NCBI GenBank assembly: GCA_902760865.1
Contig: CACWID010000002.1
Span: 124,001 to 188,000, forward strand
Direction of reading: 5' to 3'
Length of the DNA stretch: 64,000 nucleotides
Source of the DNA: an uncultured Bacteroidales bacterium
GTDB taxonomy: Bacteria > Bacteroidota > Bacteroidia > Bacteroidales > Muribaculaceae
Position 1 is the stretch's first letter. Each line of letters opens with the position of its first letter. The notes below the pieces were generated by a model, which saw only the letters and a list, made by a program, of their open reading frames with translations, did no database searches and had not been told where the DNA came from. The position numbers and the translations under genes were made by a program. Shown piece after piece: positions 23,646 to 31,760 of the stretch.

Positions 23646-26600
23646 ATGAGAAAGCTACTTTTTACTCTATTCTTGCTGCTGGCGGTCGCCTTGCCGCAGG
23701 CAGCCAATGCCCAAGACATCCATGGTGACGTGAACGGTGACCGCGAGGTGAACATTGCCGACGTGAACGCTGTCATTGATGTGATTCTGAGCAATGGCAG
23801 CAATGCGGCTGCCGACGTGAACAACGATGGCGAAATCAGCGTCGCCGATGTGAATGTGCTTATCGACATCATCCTCAAGGGGGATGAGTTACCCGATGAA
23901 CACGAGTGGGTCGACCTGGGGTTGCCCAGCGGCACGCTGTGGGCGACTTGCAACGTGGGTGCCAACGCTCCCGAGGAATATGGCGATCACTTCGCTTGGG
24001 GCGAGACCGAGCCCAAGGATTTCTATGACTGGAGCACCTACAAGTGGTGCAACGGCACCAAATACGTGTTGACAAAGTATTGCACCGAGAATAGGTATGG
24101 CCTGGTTGACGGCAAGACTGAGTTGGACTTTGAGGACGATGCCGCCTGGGTGAACTGGGGCCCGTCGTGGCGCACACCTTCCCATAGCCAACAGGAAGAG
24201 TTGCACGCTTATTGCTATGGGCAGAAGACGACAAGAAACGGAGTGGAGGGCTTCTTGCTGACAGGTCCCAACGGTAATAGTATATTCATACCTAACGCGG
24301 GTCAATTCAGCTACTACGCTACGGAGTTTTTGGACGGTGCCTACTGGTCGCGCACGCTCTTACCCTACAGCCCAGCCAGTGCCTACTATTTGTACTTCTA
24401 TGAGGGATGGAGCACCAATCAGGCCACCCGTCGCGACATCGGGTATTCGGTGCGTGCTGTGCGCGTGTCACCTGCCGGCAGCCATGACATCCACATTGAG
24501 CAGCAGAGCCTTGACTTGGGTGGGTTGACCATCGGGAATACAAGCACGGGAAGGCTCACCATTGCCAACAATACCATGCAGACGGTGACCTTGACCGCCA
24601 CGGCCGATGAACCGTTCTTGTTCAAGCTGGAGGAGGGCACCGCTTCGAGCATCACCGTCGTGGTACCCAAGCAATCGGTTATTCCTGTAACGGTGATGTT
24701 CACGGCAACCGAACCCGGCCAGTTCAACGGCCAGGTGACCTTCCAGGGTCCAGCGTTTGAGGGAGGCCAGAGCGTTGTTCCGCTACATGCGTTTGTCCTC
24801 TCGGAGGACTACCTGCAGCAGGAATATGTTGACCTGGGCCTGCCCAGCGGCACGCTGTGGGCAACCAGAAACTTGGGGGCAAGCAGTCCCATGGACTTTG
24901 GCTCCCACTTCGCTTGGGGCGAGACTGAGCCCAAGACTAGTTTCGACCAGAGCAACTACACGTGCACAGGGTATAACGCCCTAGACAACAAACTCGTCCT
25001 GGATCCCAAGGACGATGCTGCCTGGGTGAACTGGGGCCCATCGTGGCGCATGCCTTCACTGGAACAAATCAAAGAGTTAGATCAAAACTGCAGTAGTCAG
25101 TGGACACAGATAAACAACATTCACGGTTACCTGATTACCGGCACCAATGGCAACTTCATGTTCTTGCCAGCCGCAGGCTATGGCAATGGACCTTCGGTTG
25201 ACAATGGTGGCAGTGAGGGCAACTATTGGACACGTTCACTCCGTTATATTATGGAATATGACGATTGGAGCAAAGCCTATAGTCTGGTCTTCTCATCAAG
25301 TTATCAACATACCAACATCTTGGGCCGCGAACTTGGCGCCAACGTGCGTGCCGTGCGTGCATCACTGAACGAAGTCTACATCGAGCAGCAGAGCCTTGAC
25401 TTGGGTCTTGTGTACGTCGGGGATACCAGTACTGGTGAGCTGACGATCATCAATAGCTCCAACGAGCCCATAACATTGACAGCCACTGCCGATGAACCCT
25501 TCTCGTTCAAGCAGGATGATGGCAGCGCTTTGTCGAGCATGACCATTGAGGTGCCGGGCAGTTCCTACGCCCAGGTGACGGTAATGTTCACGGCAACACA
25601 GCCCGGAGAGTTCAACGGCGACGTGACCATCCAGCACCCAGCACTCGACGGGGGGCAGTGCGTGATTCCTGTCCACGCGCGAGCCTATGCCGATTCGGAT
25701 CAAGATTACGTCGACCTGGGCCTGCCCAGCGGCACACTGTGGGCCACCAGGAACATCGGCGCCAATACCCCTGAAGAATCTGGTGACTTTTTCGCTTGGG
25801 GCGAGACAGAGCCCAAGGAGGAGTATTACATGAGCAACTACAAGTGGTACGACTTTGACAATGAGTTGTACACCAAGTATTGCACCGATAGCGAATATGG
25901 CGTGGTTGACAACAAAAATGAATTAGAGCCCAGAGACGATGCCGCCTGGGTGAACTGGGGCCCGTCGTGGCGCATGCCTTCCAGTGAGCAACTGATCGAG
26001 CTGAGAGAAAAATGCTCATGGGAGTGGATAAAAAGGAACAACGTGTACGGTCATCTGGTTACAGGCCCCAACGAGAACACCATCTTCCTGCCCGCTGCCG
26101 GAGATTCATTCTCCAGTCCGAACGCGCAAGGCTACTACTGGTCACGCACGCTCACCCGCGAACCGGACGAAGCCGTCTGCCTGGCGTACCATTCACAATG
26201 GGCATACTTATCAAACGCCAGACGCAGTCTCGGGTATCCCGTGCGTGCCGTGCGCATGTCGTTAGAGCATTTCTATATCGAGCAGCAAAGCCTTGACTTT
26301 GTTGCAAGCGTCGGAGATACATGCACAAGCCTTCTGACCATCGTCAACTGCACCAATTTCCCCTTAACCGTGATGGGCTCGGTCGATGAGCCGTTCTACT
26401 TCAATTGGGGAGGGGGCTTGGTCTCGAGCGTAACCTATGATGTGTATGGCCAGTTATATGTCATGCAAGCGATATCGTTCATAGCGACCACACCCGGACA
26501 ATACAACAGTAAGGTGACCTTCCGTTCAGCACTCGATGGCACTGTGATTGAAGTTCCGGTCTCTGCGCTTGTCTTCCCTGATGTTAATCCGCAACAGGAT

Positions 26601-27149
26601 GCCGTCGACCTGGGCCTGCCCAGCGGCACATTGTGGGCAACATGCAACGTGGGGGCCAGCAGCCCTGAGGAATCTGGGGACGCTTTCGCCTGGGGCGAGA
26701 CTGAGCCTGTGGGTGAAATTGACTGGTTCAACACCTGGAACAACTACAAGTGGTGCAACGGCAGCGAAGACACAATGACTAAATATTGCACCGATAGCCA
26801 ATATGGCACGGTTGACAACTTGACTGAACTGGAGCCCGAAGACGATGCCGCCTGGGTGAACTGGGGACCGATGTGGCGCATACCAAGCAACGAACAATTC
26901 GACGAGTTGGAGGAAAACTGTACCTGGAAGAAGGCGACGAAAAACGGTGTGGAGGGCCGTTTGATTACCGGTCCCAACGGCAACTATATCTTCTTGCCCG
27001 CATCTGAATACTTCGACTATTGGTCACGCAATCTTAATCCTGGCATCTCGTACTACGCCTTTGGCCGAAGCTTTGATGAGACGAGCACAAAATGGTTGTT
27101 CATGTGGAGTCCTCGCTTTAGTGGCAACTATGTCCGTGCAGTGCGTTAG
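23646..27149 (+). CDS. Giant secreted protein: dockerin, four FISUMP domains, three Ig-like spacers
   Basis: 1167-residue exported protein. The signal peptide (residues 1-23, ending ANA) is followed directly by a dockerin-type calcium module (GDVNGDREVNIADVNAVIDV and ADVNNDGEISVADVNVLIDI). Then come four copies of a FISUMP-type domain of about 185 residues, starting near 23905, 24825, 25705 and 26600, each with VDLGLPSGTLWAT, FAWGETEPK, DDAAWVNWGP, WRMPS and a closing VRAVR. They are separated by three beta-sandwich spacers of about 100 residues (IEQQSLDLG...TATADEPF...VTVMFTAT), of the abnormal-spindle/HYDIN-like kind. FISUMP domains are found in Fibrobacter and Bacteroidetes surface proteins of unknown ligand. 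The N-terminal position of the dockerin is unusual. The start at 23646 is fixed by the promoter and signal peptide. Confidence 0.85.
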   Translation: MRKLLFTLFLLLAVALPQAANAQDIHGDVNGDREVNIADVNAVIDVILSNGSNAAADVNNDGEISVADVNVLIDIILKGDELPDEHEWVDLGLPSGTLWATCNVGANAPEEYGDHFAWGETEPKDFYDWSTYKWCNGTKYVLTKYCTENRYGLVDGKTELDFEDDAAWVNWGPSWRTPSHSQQEELHAYCYGQKTTRNGVEGFLLTGPNGNSIFIPNAGQFSYYATEFLDGAYWSRTLLPYSPASAYYLYFYEGWSTNQATRRDIGYSVRAVRVSPAGSHDIHIEQQSLDLGGLTIGNTSTGRLTIANNTMQTVTLTATADEPFLFKLEEGTASSITVVVPKQSVIPVTVMFTATEPGQFNGQVTFQGPAFEGGQSVVPLHAFVLSEDYLQQEYVDLGLPSGTLWATRNLGASSPMDFGSHFAWGETEPKTSFDQSNYTCTGYNALDNKLVLDPKDDAAWVNWGPSWRMPSLEQIKELDQNCSSQWTQINNIHGYLITGTNGNFMFLPAAGYGNGPSVDNGGSEGNYWTRSLRYIMEYDDWSKAYSLVFSSSYQHTNILGRELGANVRAVRASLNEVYIEQQSLDLGLVYVGDTSTGELTIINSSNEPITLTATADEPFSFKQDDGSALSSMTIEVPGSSYAQVTVMFTATQPGEFNGDVTIQHPALDGGQCVIPVHARAYADSDQDYVDLGLPSGTLWATRNIGANTPEESGDFFAWGETEPKEEYYMSNYKWYDFDNELYTKYCTDSEYGVVDNKNELEPRDDAAWVNWGPSWRMPSSEQLIELREKCSWEWIKRNNVYGHLVTGPNENTIFLPAAGDSFSSPNAQGYYWSRTLTREPDEAVCLAYHSQWAYLSNARRSLGYPVRAVRMSLEHFYIEQQSLDFVASVGDTCTSLLTIVNCTNFPLTVMGSVDEPFYFNWGGGLVSSVTYDVYGQLYVMQAISFIATTPGQYNSKVTFRSALDGTVIEVPVSALVFPDVNPQQDAVDLGLPSGTLWATCNVGASSPEESGDAFAWGETEPVGEIDWFNTWNNYKWCNGSEDTMTKYCTDSQYGTVDNLTELEPEDDAAWVNWGPMWRIPSNEQFDELEENCTWKKATKNGVEGRLITGPNGNYIFLPASEYFDYWSRNLNPGISYYAFGRSFDETSTKWLFMWSPRFSGNYVRAVR

Positions 27150-27240
27150 GTGTTAGAAGTTAGACGTTAGACATTAGACATTAGACGTTAGACGTTAGGG
27201 TCCTTAGGGTCCTTAAGGACTTTAACGACCTTAAGGACCC
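27150..27240. repeat. Period-7 then period-9 tandem array
   Basis: Starts at the TAG stop of the FISUMP gene: GTTAGAC-type heptamers (to about 27197), then period-9 units of the form ggtccttaa/cgaccttaa (about 27198-27240). The second part is self-complementary (AAGGACC/GGTCCTT) and can fold as a terminator. Confidence 0.85.
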
Positions 27241-27282
27241 TATTTTTATAGCAGGAAACAAGGATTTATCAAAAAAAACTTG

Positions 27283-27291
27283 TAACTTTGC
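27283..27291 (+). promoter_or_regulatory. -7 promoter box TAACTTTGC
   Basis: Lies 49 bp upstream of the BspA-like start at 27341; identical to the box of the preceding gene. Confidence 0.65.
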
Positions 27292-27340
27292 TGCAATTGA
27301 TGCACATACACTATTAACCACTCTAAAACGATATTTTAAT

Positions 27341-29059
27341 ATGAAGAAATCTTTACATTTTTCCAGATTTGCGCTGCTGGCGCTGACTGTGTTGATTGCC
27401 GCTTCGACGGCTATGGCCTACGACTTTGAGGTCGGCGGCATCTACTATAGTCACATAAGAGACAATGAGGTCAGAGTCACCTACAAGGACGACACCTACA
27501 ACTCCTACTCCGGTAATGTTACCATCCCGTCGACCGTGACTTACCAAGGAAAGACCTACACTGTGATAGGCCTCGGCATGTCTACTTTTTATCGTTGCAC
27601 CGGGTTGACCAGCGTGACATTGCCCAACACGATTCTGAGTATCGGCAGTTCAGCCTTTGCAAGCTGCACTGCATTGACCGGTATCACGATTCCCAACTCG
27701 GTCACCGATATCGATTATGACGCTTTCAACAACTGCTCTGCTTTGAAAAGGGTAGTTATTCCTAATTCCGTTACCACATTGGGCAACTATGCATTCCAGA
27801 GGTGCTTCTCACTTGAAGAGGTGACCTTGAGCAATCAACTCGAAGCTATCCAGTCACTGACCTTCTATGCCTGCACAAGCCTGAAGTCAATCACCATTCC
27901 CGCATCGGTCAAGACTATTGAACATCAAGCTTTTGAGCTATGCTCAAGCCTTGAAAGTATCACTTTCTCACGAGGTCTCAATACTATCCTGGATAATGCC
28001 TTCTGCTCCTGTGAAAGTTTGAGACAGATCACCCTTCCCAACACGGTCACCAAAATAGGCGACTACGCCTTTGACAAATGCTACAACTTGAAGAGTGCGA
28101 CACTGTCATCATCTTTGGAGGCCATCGAATCAGGCGCCTTCCGTGAAAGCGGCCTGGAGAGCATCACCATCCCTAACTCGGTAAAGTCCATTGGCGCGTA
28201 TGCTTTTTATGAGTGCCCGGCTCTTAAACAGGTCAAGGTCGGTGACGGCGTAAAAGAAATCGGAGAGTATGCCTTCTTCAGGTGCCTCGAGATGACGACG
28301 CTCACGCTGGGCAATCACTTGGAAACGATCCACAACAATGCCTTCAAAGGCTGTTCCAAGCTGGCCGTGTTGAACATCCCCAACTCGGTCACCACGCTAG
28401 GGGACGATGCCTTCTCCTTCTGCCATGCCTTACAAAGCGTGGTCATCGGCAACGGGGTGAAGACTATCGGCAATTACGCTTTCCATGAATGTGAGAACAT
28501 GTCAAATCTGGTCATTGGCAACAATGTCACCACTATCGGCATCAATGCTTTTTACGGATGTCAAGCGCTCCAGAGAGTGAATATCCCCAACTCGGTGGAA
28601 ACCATCGGCAACTGCGCATTCTTGCAATGCCAAGGTTTAACCCAAATCAACATCGGCAGCGGCGTCAAGACCATGGGCTATGGAGTCTTTGCCGGTGTAT
28701 GGAGACTAACCTCCGTGACCTGCCATGCCGCGACACCGCCGACATTCGTCATCGACGACAGCTGGTCCACGTTCAACGAGAGCGTCTATGAGCAGGCCAC
28801 CCTGTATGTGCCGCAGGAGTCCATCTCCAAATACAAGAAGGCCGAAATTTGGAAAAACTTCACCAACATCACAGCCATCATCCCTGATCAGGCGCCTCCC
28901 TTTGACGTGAACGGTGACGGCGAGGTGAACATTGCCGACGTGAACGCTGTCATCGACATCATCCTGAGCAACAGCCACAACACGAAAGGTGACGTGAACG
29001 GCGACGGTGAGGTGAATATTGCCGACGTCAATGCCGTCATCGATAACATCTTGAGATAG
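27341..29059 (+). CDS. BspA-like leucine-rich-repeat surface protein with C-terminal dockerin
   Basis: 572-residue exported protein. A signal peptide (residues 1-26, ending AMA) and a short beta-rich start are followed by about 18 LRR_5 (BspA/Treponema pallidum type) repeats of about 23 residues with the pattern I(P/G)NSVTTIGxxAFxxCxxL (about residues 75-475). A closing cap (ATPPTFVIDDSW, YVPQESISKYKKAEIW) leads to a dockerin-type pair (DVNGDGEVNIADVNAVIDII and DVNGDGEVNIADVNAVIDNI). BspA-type proteins bind host matrix or other bacteria. The dockerin is nearly identical to that of the FISUMP protein upstream but sits at the opposite end, pointing to recent shuffling of the module. Confidence 0.9.
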   Translation: MKKSLHFSRFALLALTVLIAASTAMAYDFEVGGIYYSHIRDNEVRVTYKDDTYNSYSGNVTIPSTVTYQGKTYTVIGLGMSTFYRCTGLTSVTLPNTILSIGSSAFASCTALTGITIPNSVTDIDYDAFNNCSALKRVVIPNSVTTLGNYAFQRCFSLEEVTLSNQLEAIQSLTFYACTSLKSITIPASVKTIEHQAFELCSSLESITFSRGLNTILDNAFCSCESLRQITLPNTVTKIGDYAFDKCYNLKSATLSSSLEAIESGAFRESGLESITIPNSVKSIGAYAFYECPALKQVKVGDGVKEIGEYAFFRCLEMTTLTLGNHLETIHNNAFKGCSKLAVLNIPNSVTTLGDDAFSFCHALQSVVIGNGVKTIGNYAFHECENMSNLVIGNNVTTIGINAFYGCQALQRVNIPNSVETIGNCAFLQCQGLTQINIGSGVKTMGYGVFAGVWRLTSVTCHAATPPTFVIDDSWSTFNESVYEQATLYVPQESISKYKKAEIWKNFTNITAIIPDQAPPFDVNGDGEVNIADVNAVIDIILSNSHNTKGDVNGDGEVNIADVNAVIDNILR

Positions 29060-29504
29060 ATATTAGACTTTAGAAGTTAGGTGTCTAGATGGGCCTGATG
29101 GCACAGCCTCACTGGAGGGCGAGAGGGGTGAAATTGCAGTTTCGTCCGTTTCGTCCGTTTTTTTGGGTATATATATAAATATATATAAATTGAATGAAAT
29201 GGAAATTGTGTCATCGCAAGTTTTGACACACCAATTCCAATTGAATTAATTATTATCTAGTTTTCCGTTTCGTTCGTTTCGTCCGTTTCGTCCGCGAGTA
29301 CACGTGAATCTTGACAAAACTTACCCTTTTTTTCCAGAGAGAATGGCGCTGGTCTCCGCTAATCTTCTCATTCGTTTTTCCTGCACGCACGCGCGGACGA
29401 AACGGACGAAACGGACAGAACGGACAGAACGAATAAGGTCCCTAAGGTCTTTAACGACCCTAAGGACCTTAACTGTATCTGGAGGAACTCCTAACTCCTC
29501 ACTT
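29060..29504. repeat. Repeat-rich intergenic region with a 25-bp inverted repeat
   Basis: 445 bp between the BspA-like gene and the convergent CDP-alcohol phosphotransferase. It contains period-9 TTTCGTCCG runs (29141-29165, 29266-29296), the complementary GGACGAAAC run (29392-29430), period-9 AAGGTCCCT-type units (about 29435-29470) and TAACTCC heptamers (from 29486). The arms 29272-29296 and 29392-29416 pair at 24 of 25 positions with a 95-base AT-rich loop. No gene is seen. Confidence 0.8.
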
Positions 29505-30464
29505 CTAACTCCTAACTCCTAACTGGCCAAGCGCCTTCTTGCAGATGCCCTCGTGACGCATCACCATATAGATGAGCAGGATATTGAGCACCACAATCTC
29601 GAAGACGAAGTAGAGCCAGGGCACATTGCAGATCACCGCGATAAAGCAGGCGATGATGCGGGTGTTGAAGGTCAGGATGTTGGTGTACTTCATCAGCGGA
29701 CGGCTGAGGCCGCGGAAGTACTCACGGAAGTCCTGGCTGGGCACACCGTCCTCACCATACTTTTCGTTCAAGGCGGCACGCAGGCGCTGCATGTTGGGGG
29801 TCCAGCGCTCCTGGTTGGCGGTATAGCTCTTATAGAAGAACAGAACCAGCTTGTTGAAGAAGTTCCTACCCCAGTCGAGCTGTTGATACTGCTCCTTGAG
29901 CTTGGCGGCGCTGTCCAGCTCACTGCCCTGCTTGCCCTTGAGGAAGAAGAGGTGGAACTGGCGGTAGCTGTCGGCCATCGCGGCCTGCAGGGCGTGACTG
30001 AAGCCCGAGCCGAAGCCCAGTACCCAGATGAGCCACTCGTGCTCGGCGAAGAAATGCGGCCCCGTCAGGCTGTCGCCGAAGTGCAGCTCGCGGAAGACCA
30101 GGGCAAAGCCGATGGCGGCAAACCAGAAGTCGCCGCTGACGCCGTCCAGGATGCGGCCCATGCGGGAATACTGCTGGGTCATGCGCGCCAACTGGCCGTC
30201 GGCGCTGTCAAAGGTGTCGGCCCAAGTGATCAGCAGCATGCCCACCCAGTTGAGCCACGCCAGATGCGGCTGGTGGAAGTAAAGCATGATACCGCCGGCA
30301 ACGCCCATGAAGATGCTGGCGACGGTGATTGCGTTGGGGCTAACACCCAACTTGGCAAAAAACTTTGCCCACAGGAAACCCAATGGGCGGTGAAAGTGCA
30401 GGTCAAACCACTCCTCGGTGTCCATCGACTTGAGTGATGCCTGATATTCTTCTCTTAATGTCAT
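29505..30464 (-). CDS. CDP-alcohol phosphatidyltransferase family protein
   Basis: 319-residue membrane enzyme. The CDP-alcohol phosphotransferase signature is at about residues 85-110: DSADGQLAR, eight residues, then GRILDGVSGD. The canonical spacing is D-x2-DG-x2-AR-x8-G-x3-D-x3-D; here the last aspartate is one residue later (D-G-V-S-G-D), which may be a subfamily trait. Six or so helices cluster at both ends, and the protein is longer than typical phosphatidylglycerophosphate synthases. The enzyme would join a CDP-activated lipid and an alcohol (inositol, glycerol or similar) at the inner membrane; the substrate is not evident. The last residues (QLGVRS) are coded by a TTAGGAG heptamer array that also provides the stop. 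The next gene upstream on the strand is an ATP-grasp enzyme. Confidence 0.8.
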   Translation of the reverse strand: MTLREEYQASLKSMDTEEWFDLHFHRPLGFLWAKFFAKLGVSPNAITVASIFMGVAGGIMLYFHQPHLAWLNWVGMLLITWADTFDSADGQLARMTQQYSRMGRILDGVSGDFWFAAIGFALVFRELHFGDSLTGPHFFAEHEWLIWVLGFGSGFSHALQAAMADSYRQFHLFFLKGKQGSELDSAAKLKEQYQQLDWGRNFFNKLVLFFYKSYTANQERWTPNMQRLRAALNEKYGEDGVPSQDFREYFRGLSRPLMKYTNILTFNTRIIACFIAVICNVPWLYFVFEIVVLNILLIYMVMRHEGICKKALGQLGVRS

Positions 30465-30490
30465 GTTTTTCAGTTGTCTGTTCTTTTTTC

Positions 30491-30571
30491 TACTAGATGT
30501 ACTAGATGATCTGGATAGTCTAGAGTTTTCAACTCCTAACTTCTAACTCCTAACTTCTAACTCCTAACTAT
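30491..30571. repeat. Period-9 CTAGA array and period-7 TAACTCC array
   Basis: ctagatgta, ctagatgat, ctggatagt, ctagagttt (9-mers) are followed by AACTCCT/AACTTCT heptamers up to about 30569, between the ATP-grasp and CDP-alcohol genes. Confidence 0.85.
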
Positions 30572-31441
30572 TTAAAGTCCCAGATGGGCTTTGGCCTTGG
30601 CGAGGACGGCCTTGGCGATGTGGGGAGCTGACTCGTTGCGGCACGGCGCGAAGCTGGGCCAATCGTTGAAGTCGATGATGCGGATGGTGCCGTCAGGATC
30701 GACGATGCAGTCACCGCCGTAGATGTCCACGTTGAGCTCCTCGGCAGCGCGAGCGCAGATGTCCTTCAGCTCCTTCAAGTCGATGTCGATGCCCTGGCTG
30801 TGACCGTTGACTTCCTCCCAGCCATACTTGCTGTGGCCCTCGTCAAAGGGGTAGAACCAGTAGAAGAACTGCGAGTTGCGAACGCCGTAGAACTTCACCA
30901 GGTCGCCCTGCAGGTGCACGTTGATGACGGCACGGGTGATGCCGCGGTAGAAGTATTCCTGCAGCACCTCCTGGGCCTCCTCGGGGTGACGGACGTAGCT
31001 CACGTCCTCCTTGTGCATGGCGTGGAAGTCGCCGCGCTTGATCCAGCAGGACTTGAAACCGGCCTTCTTGAGCTGGCCCTTGATGTTCTCGTTGGTGTTG
31101 ACAATCAGGCTCTCGGGATAGGGGATGCCGTTGCCCAGCAGGATGCGCGTCATGCGCTCGCGGGTACAGTTCTCGATACCGTAGCCCGAGTTGACAACGA
31201 GTTTGCCGGCGTCCTCGAGCTGCTGCAGCTTGGCGATGCTGGCGCGCTCGCGGCACATGGCGAGCACGACAGGTTCCTCAATATCGCTATTGTTGAACTG
31301 CTCCTCGCTATAGACGTTGACCTGGCAACCGCGCTTGCGCAGCTGCTCGGCCACTAAGTTAAAGATGGCGGTGTCATTACCGATGTGGTTGGGCGAATAG
31401 GCCCCCGCGCGCATAACGCCCGCAATTGTGATATCTGCCAT
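30572..31441 (-). CDS. ATP-grasp family ligase (RimK-like)
   Basis: 289-residue cytoplasmic enzyme of the ATP-grasp fold. The N-terminal part (MADITIAGVMRAGAYSPNH, then VNSGYGIENCTRERMTRILL) is the pre-ATP-grasp region. The ATP-binding lysine region is SCWIKRGDFHAMHKEDV and the C-terminal metal-binding motif is IRIIDFNDWPSFAPCRNESA (D-x-N). ATP-grasp ligases form amide or peptide bonds through acyl-phosphates; RimK relatives add glutamate or build small peptides. The substrate is unknown. The start at 31441 was chosen because a -7 box at 31496-31504 lies between it and a longer in-frame start at 31507. It is probably functionally linked with the downstream CDP-alcohol enzyme, though repeats separate them. 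Confidence 0.75.
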   Translation of the reverse strand: MADITIAGVMRAGAYSPNHIGNDTAIFNLVAEQLRKRGCQVNVYSEEQFNNSDIEEPVVLAMCRERASIAKLQQLEDAGKLVVNSGYGIENCTRERMTRILLGNGIPYPESLIVNTNENIKGQLKKAGFKSCWIKRGDFHAMHKEDVSYVRHPEEAQEVLQEYFYRGITRAVINVHLQGDLVKFYGVRNSQFFYWFYPFDEGHSKYGWEEVNGHSQGIDIDLKELKDICARAAEELNVDIYGGDCIVDPDGTIRIIDFNDWPSFAPCRNESAPHIAKAVLAKAKAHLGL

Positions 31442-31495
31442 TGTTGTTCTGATTAATGATGACGACTGCGGGCCACCTTGCCCGCAATACGAACT

Positions 31496-31504
31496 GCAAA
31501 GGTA
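31496..31504 (-). promoter_or_regulatory. -7 promoter box TACCTTTGC
   Basis: Minus-strand consensus box 55 bp upstream of the ATP-grasp start; it decides the start codon choice. Confidence 0.7.
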
Positions 31505-31562
31505 CAAATTTTTACGATAGCCCCACTTAAAAACAAGAAAAAATCAATCTTCGGCATTAAAA

Positions 31563-31665
31563 CATGAATGACCATTCGCTGCTTTTATAATTGAACATGA
31601 ATGACCACGAATGACCCATAAATATATTTTATTCATGACCATTCGTGGACATTCGTGTTATTTTT
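31563..31665. repeat. Palindromic 'catgaatgacca' repeat
   Basis: An imperfect long hairpin: CATGAATGACCACGAATGAC pairs with an arm ending in CATTCGTGGACATTCGTG. It is of the same family as the tandem pair at 19981-20182. An extra half-copy (catgaatgaccattcg) stands in front. Confidence 0.8.
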
Positions 31666-31709
31666 CATGGTTATTGCTTTTTGTCATGGTGGGCCCTGAT
31701 TTGGGATGA

Positions 31710-31718
31710 TAATTTTGC
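31710..31718 (+). promoter_or_regulatory. -7 promoter box TAATTTTGC of the phage-derived operon
   Basis: Host-type promoter box 43 bp upstream of the portal start. TTTG/TTGG strings lie upstream near 31700. A host promoter rather than phage control suggests long-term residence. Confidence 0.65.
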
Positions 31719-31760
31719 AGCGTGAACAAAACACAAACCCATTTAAAGACCATTATCACC

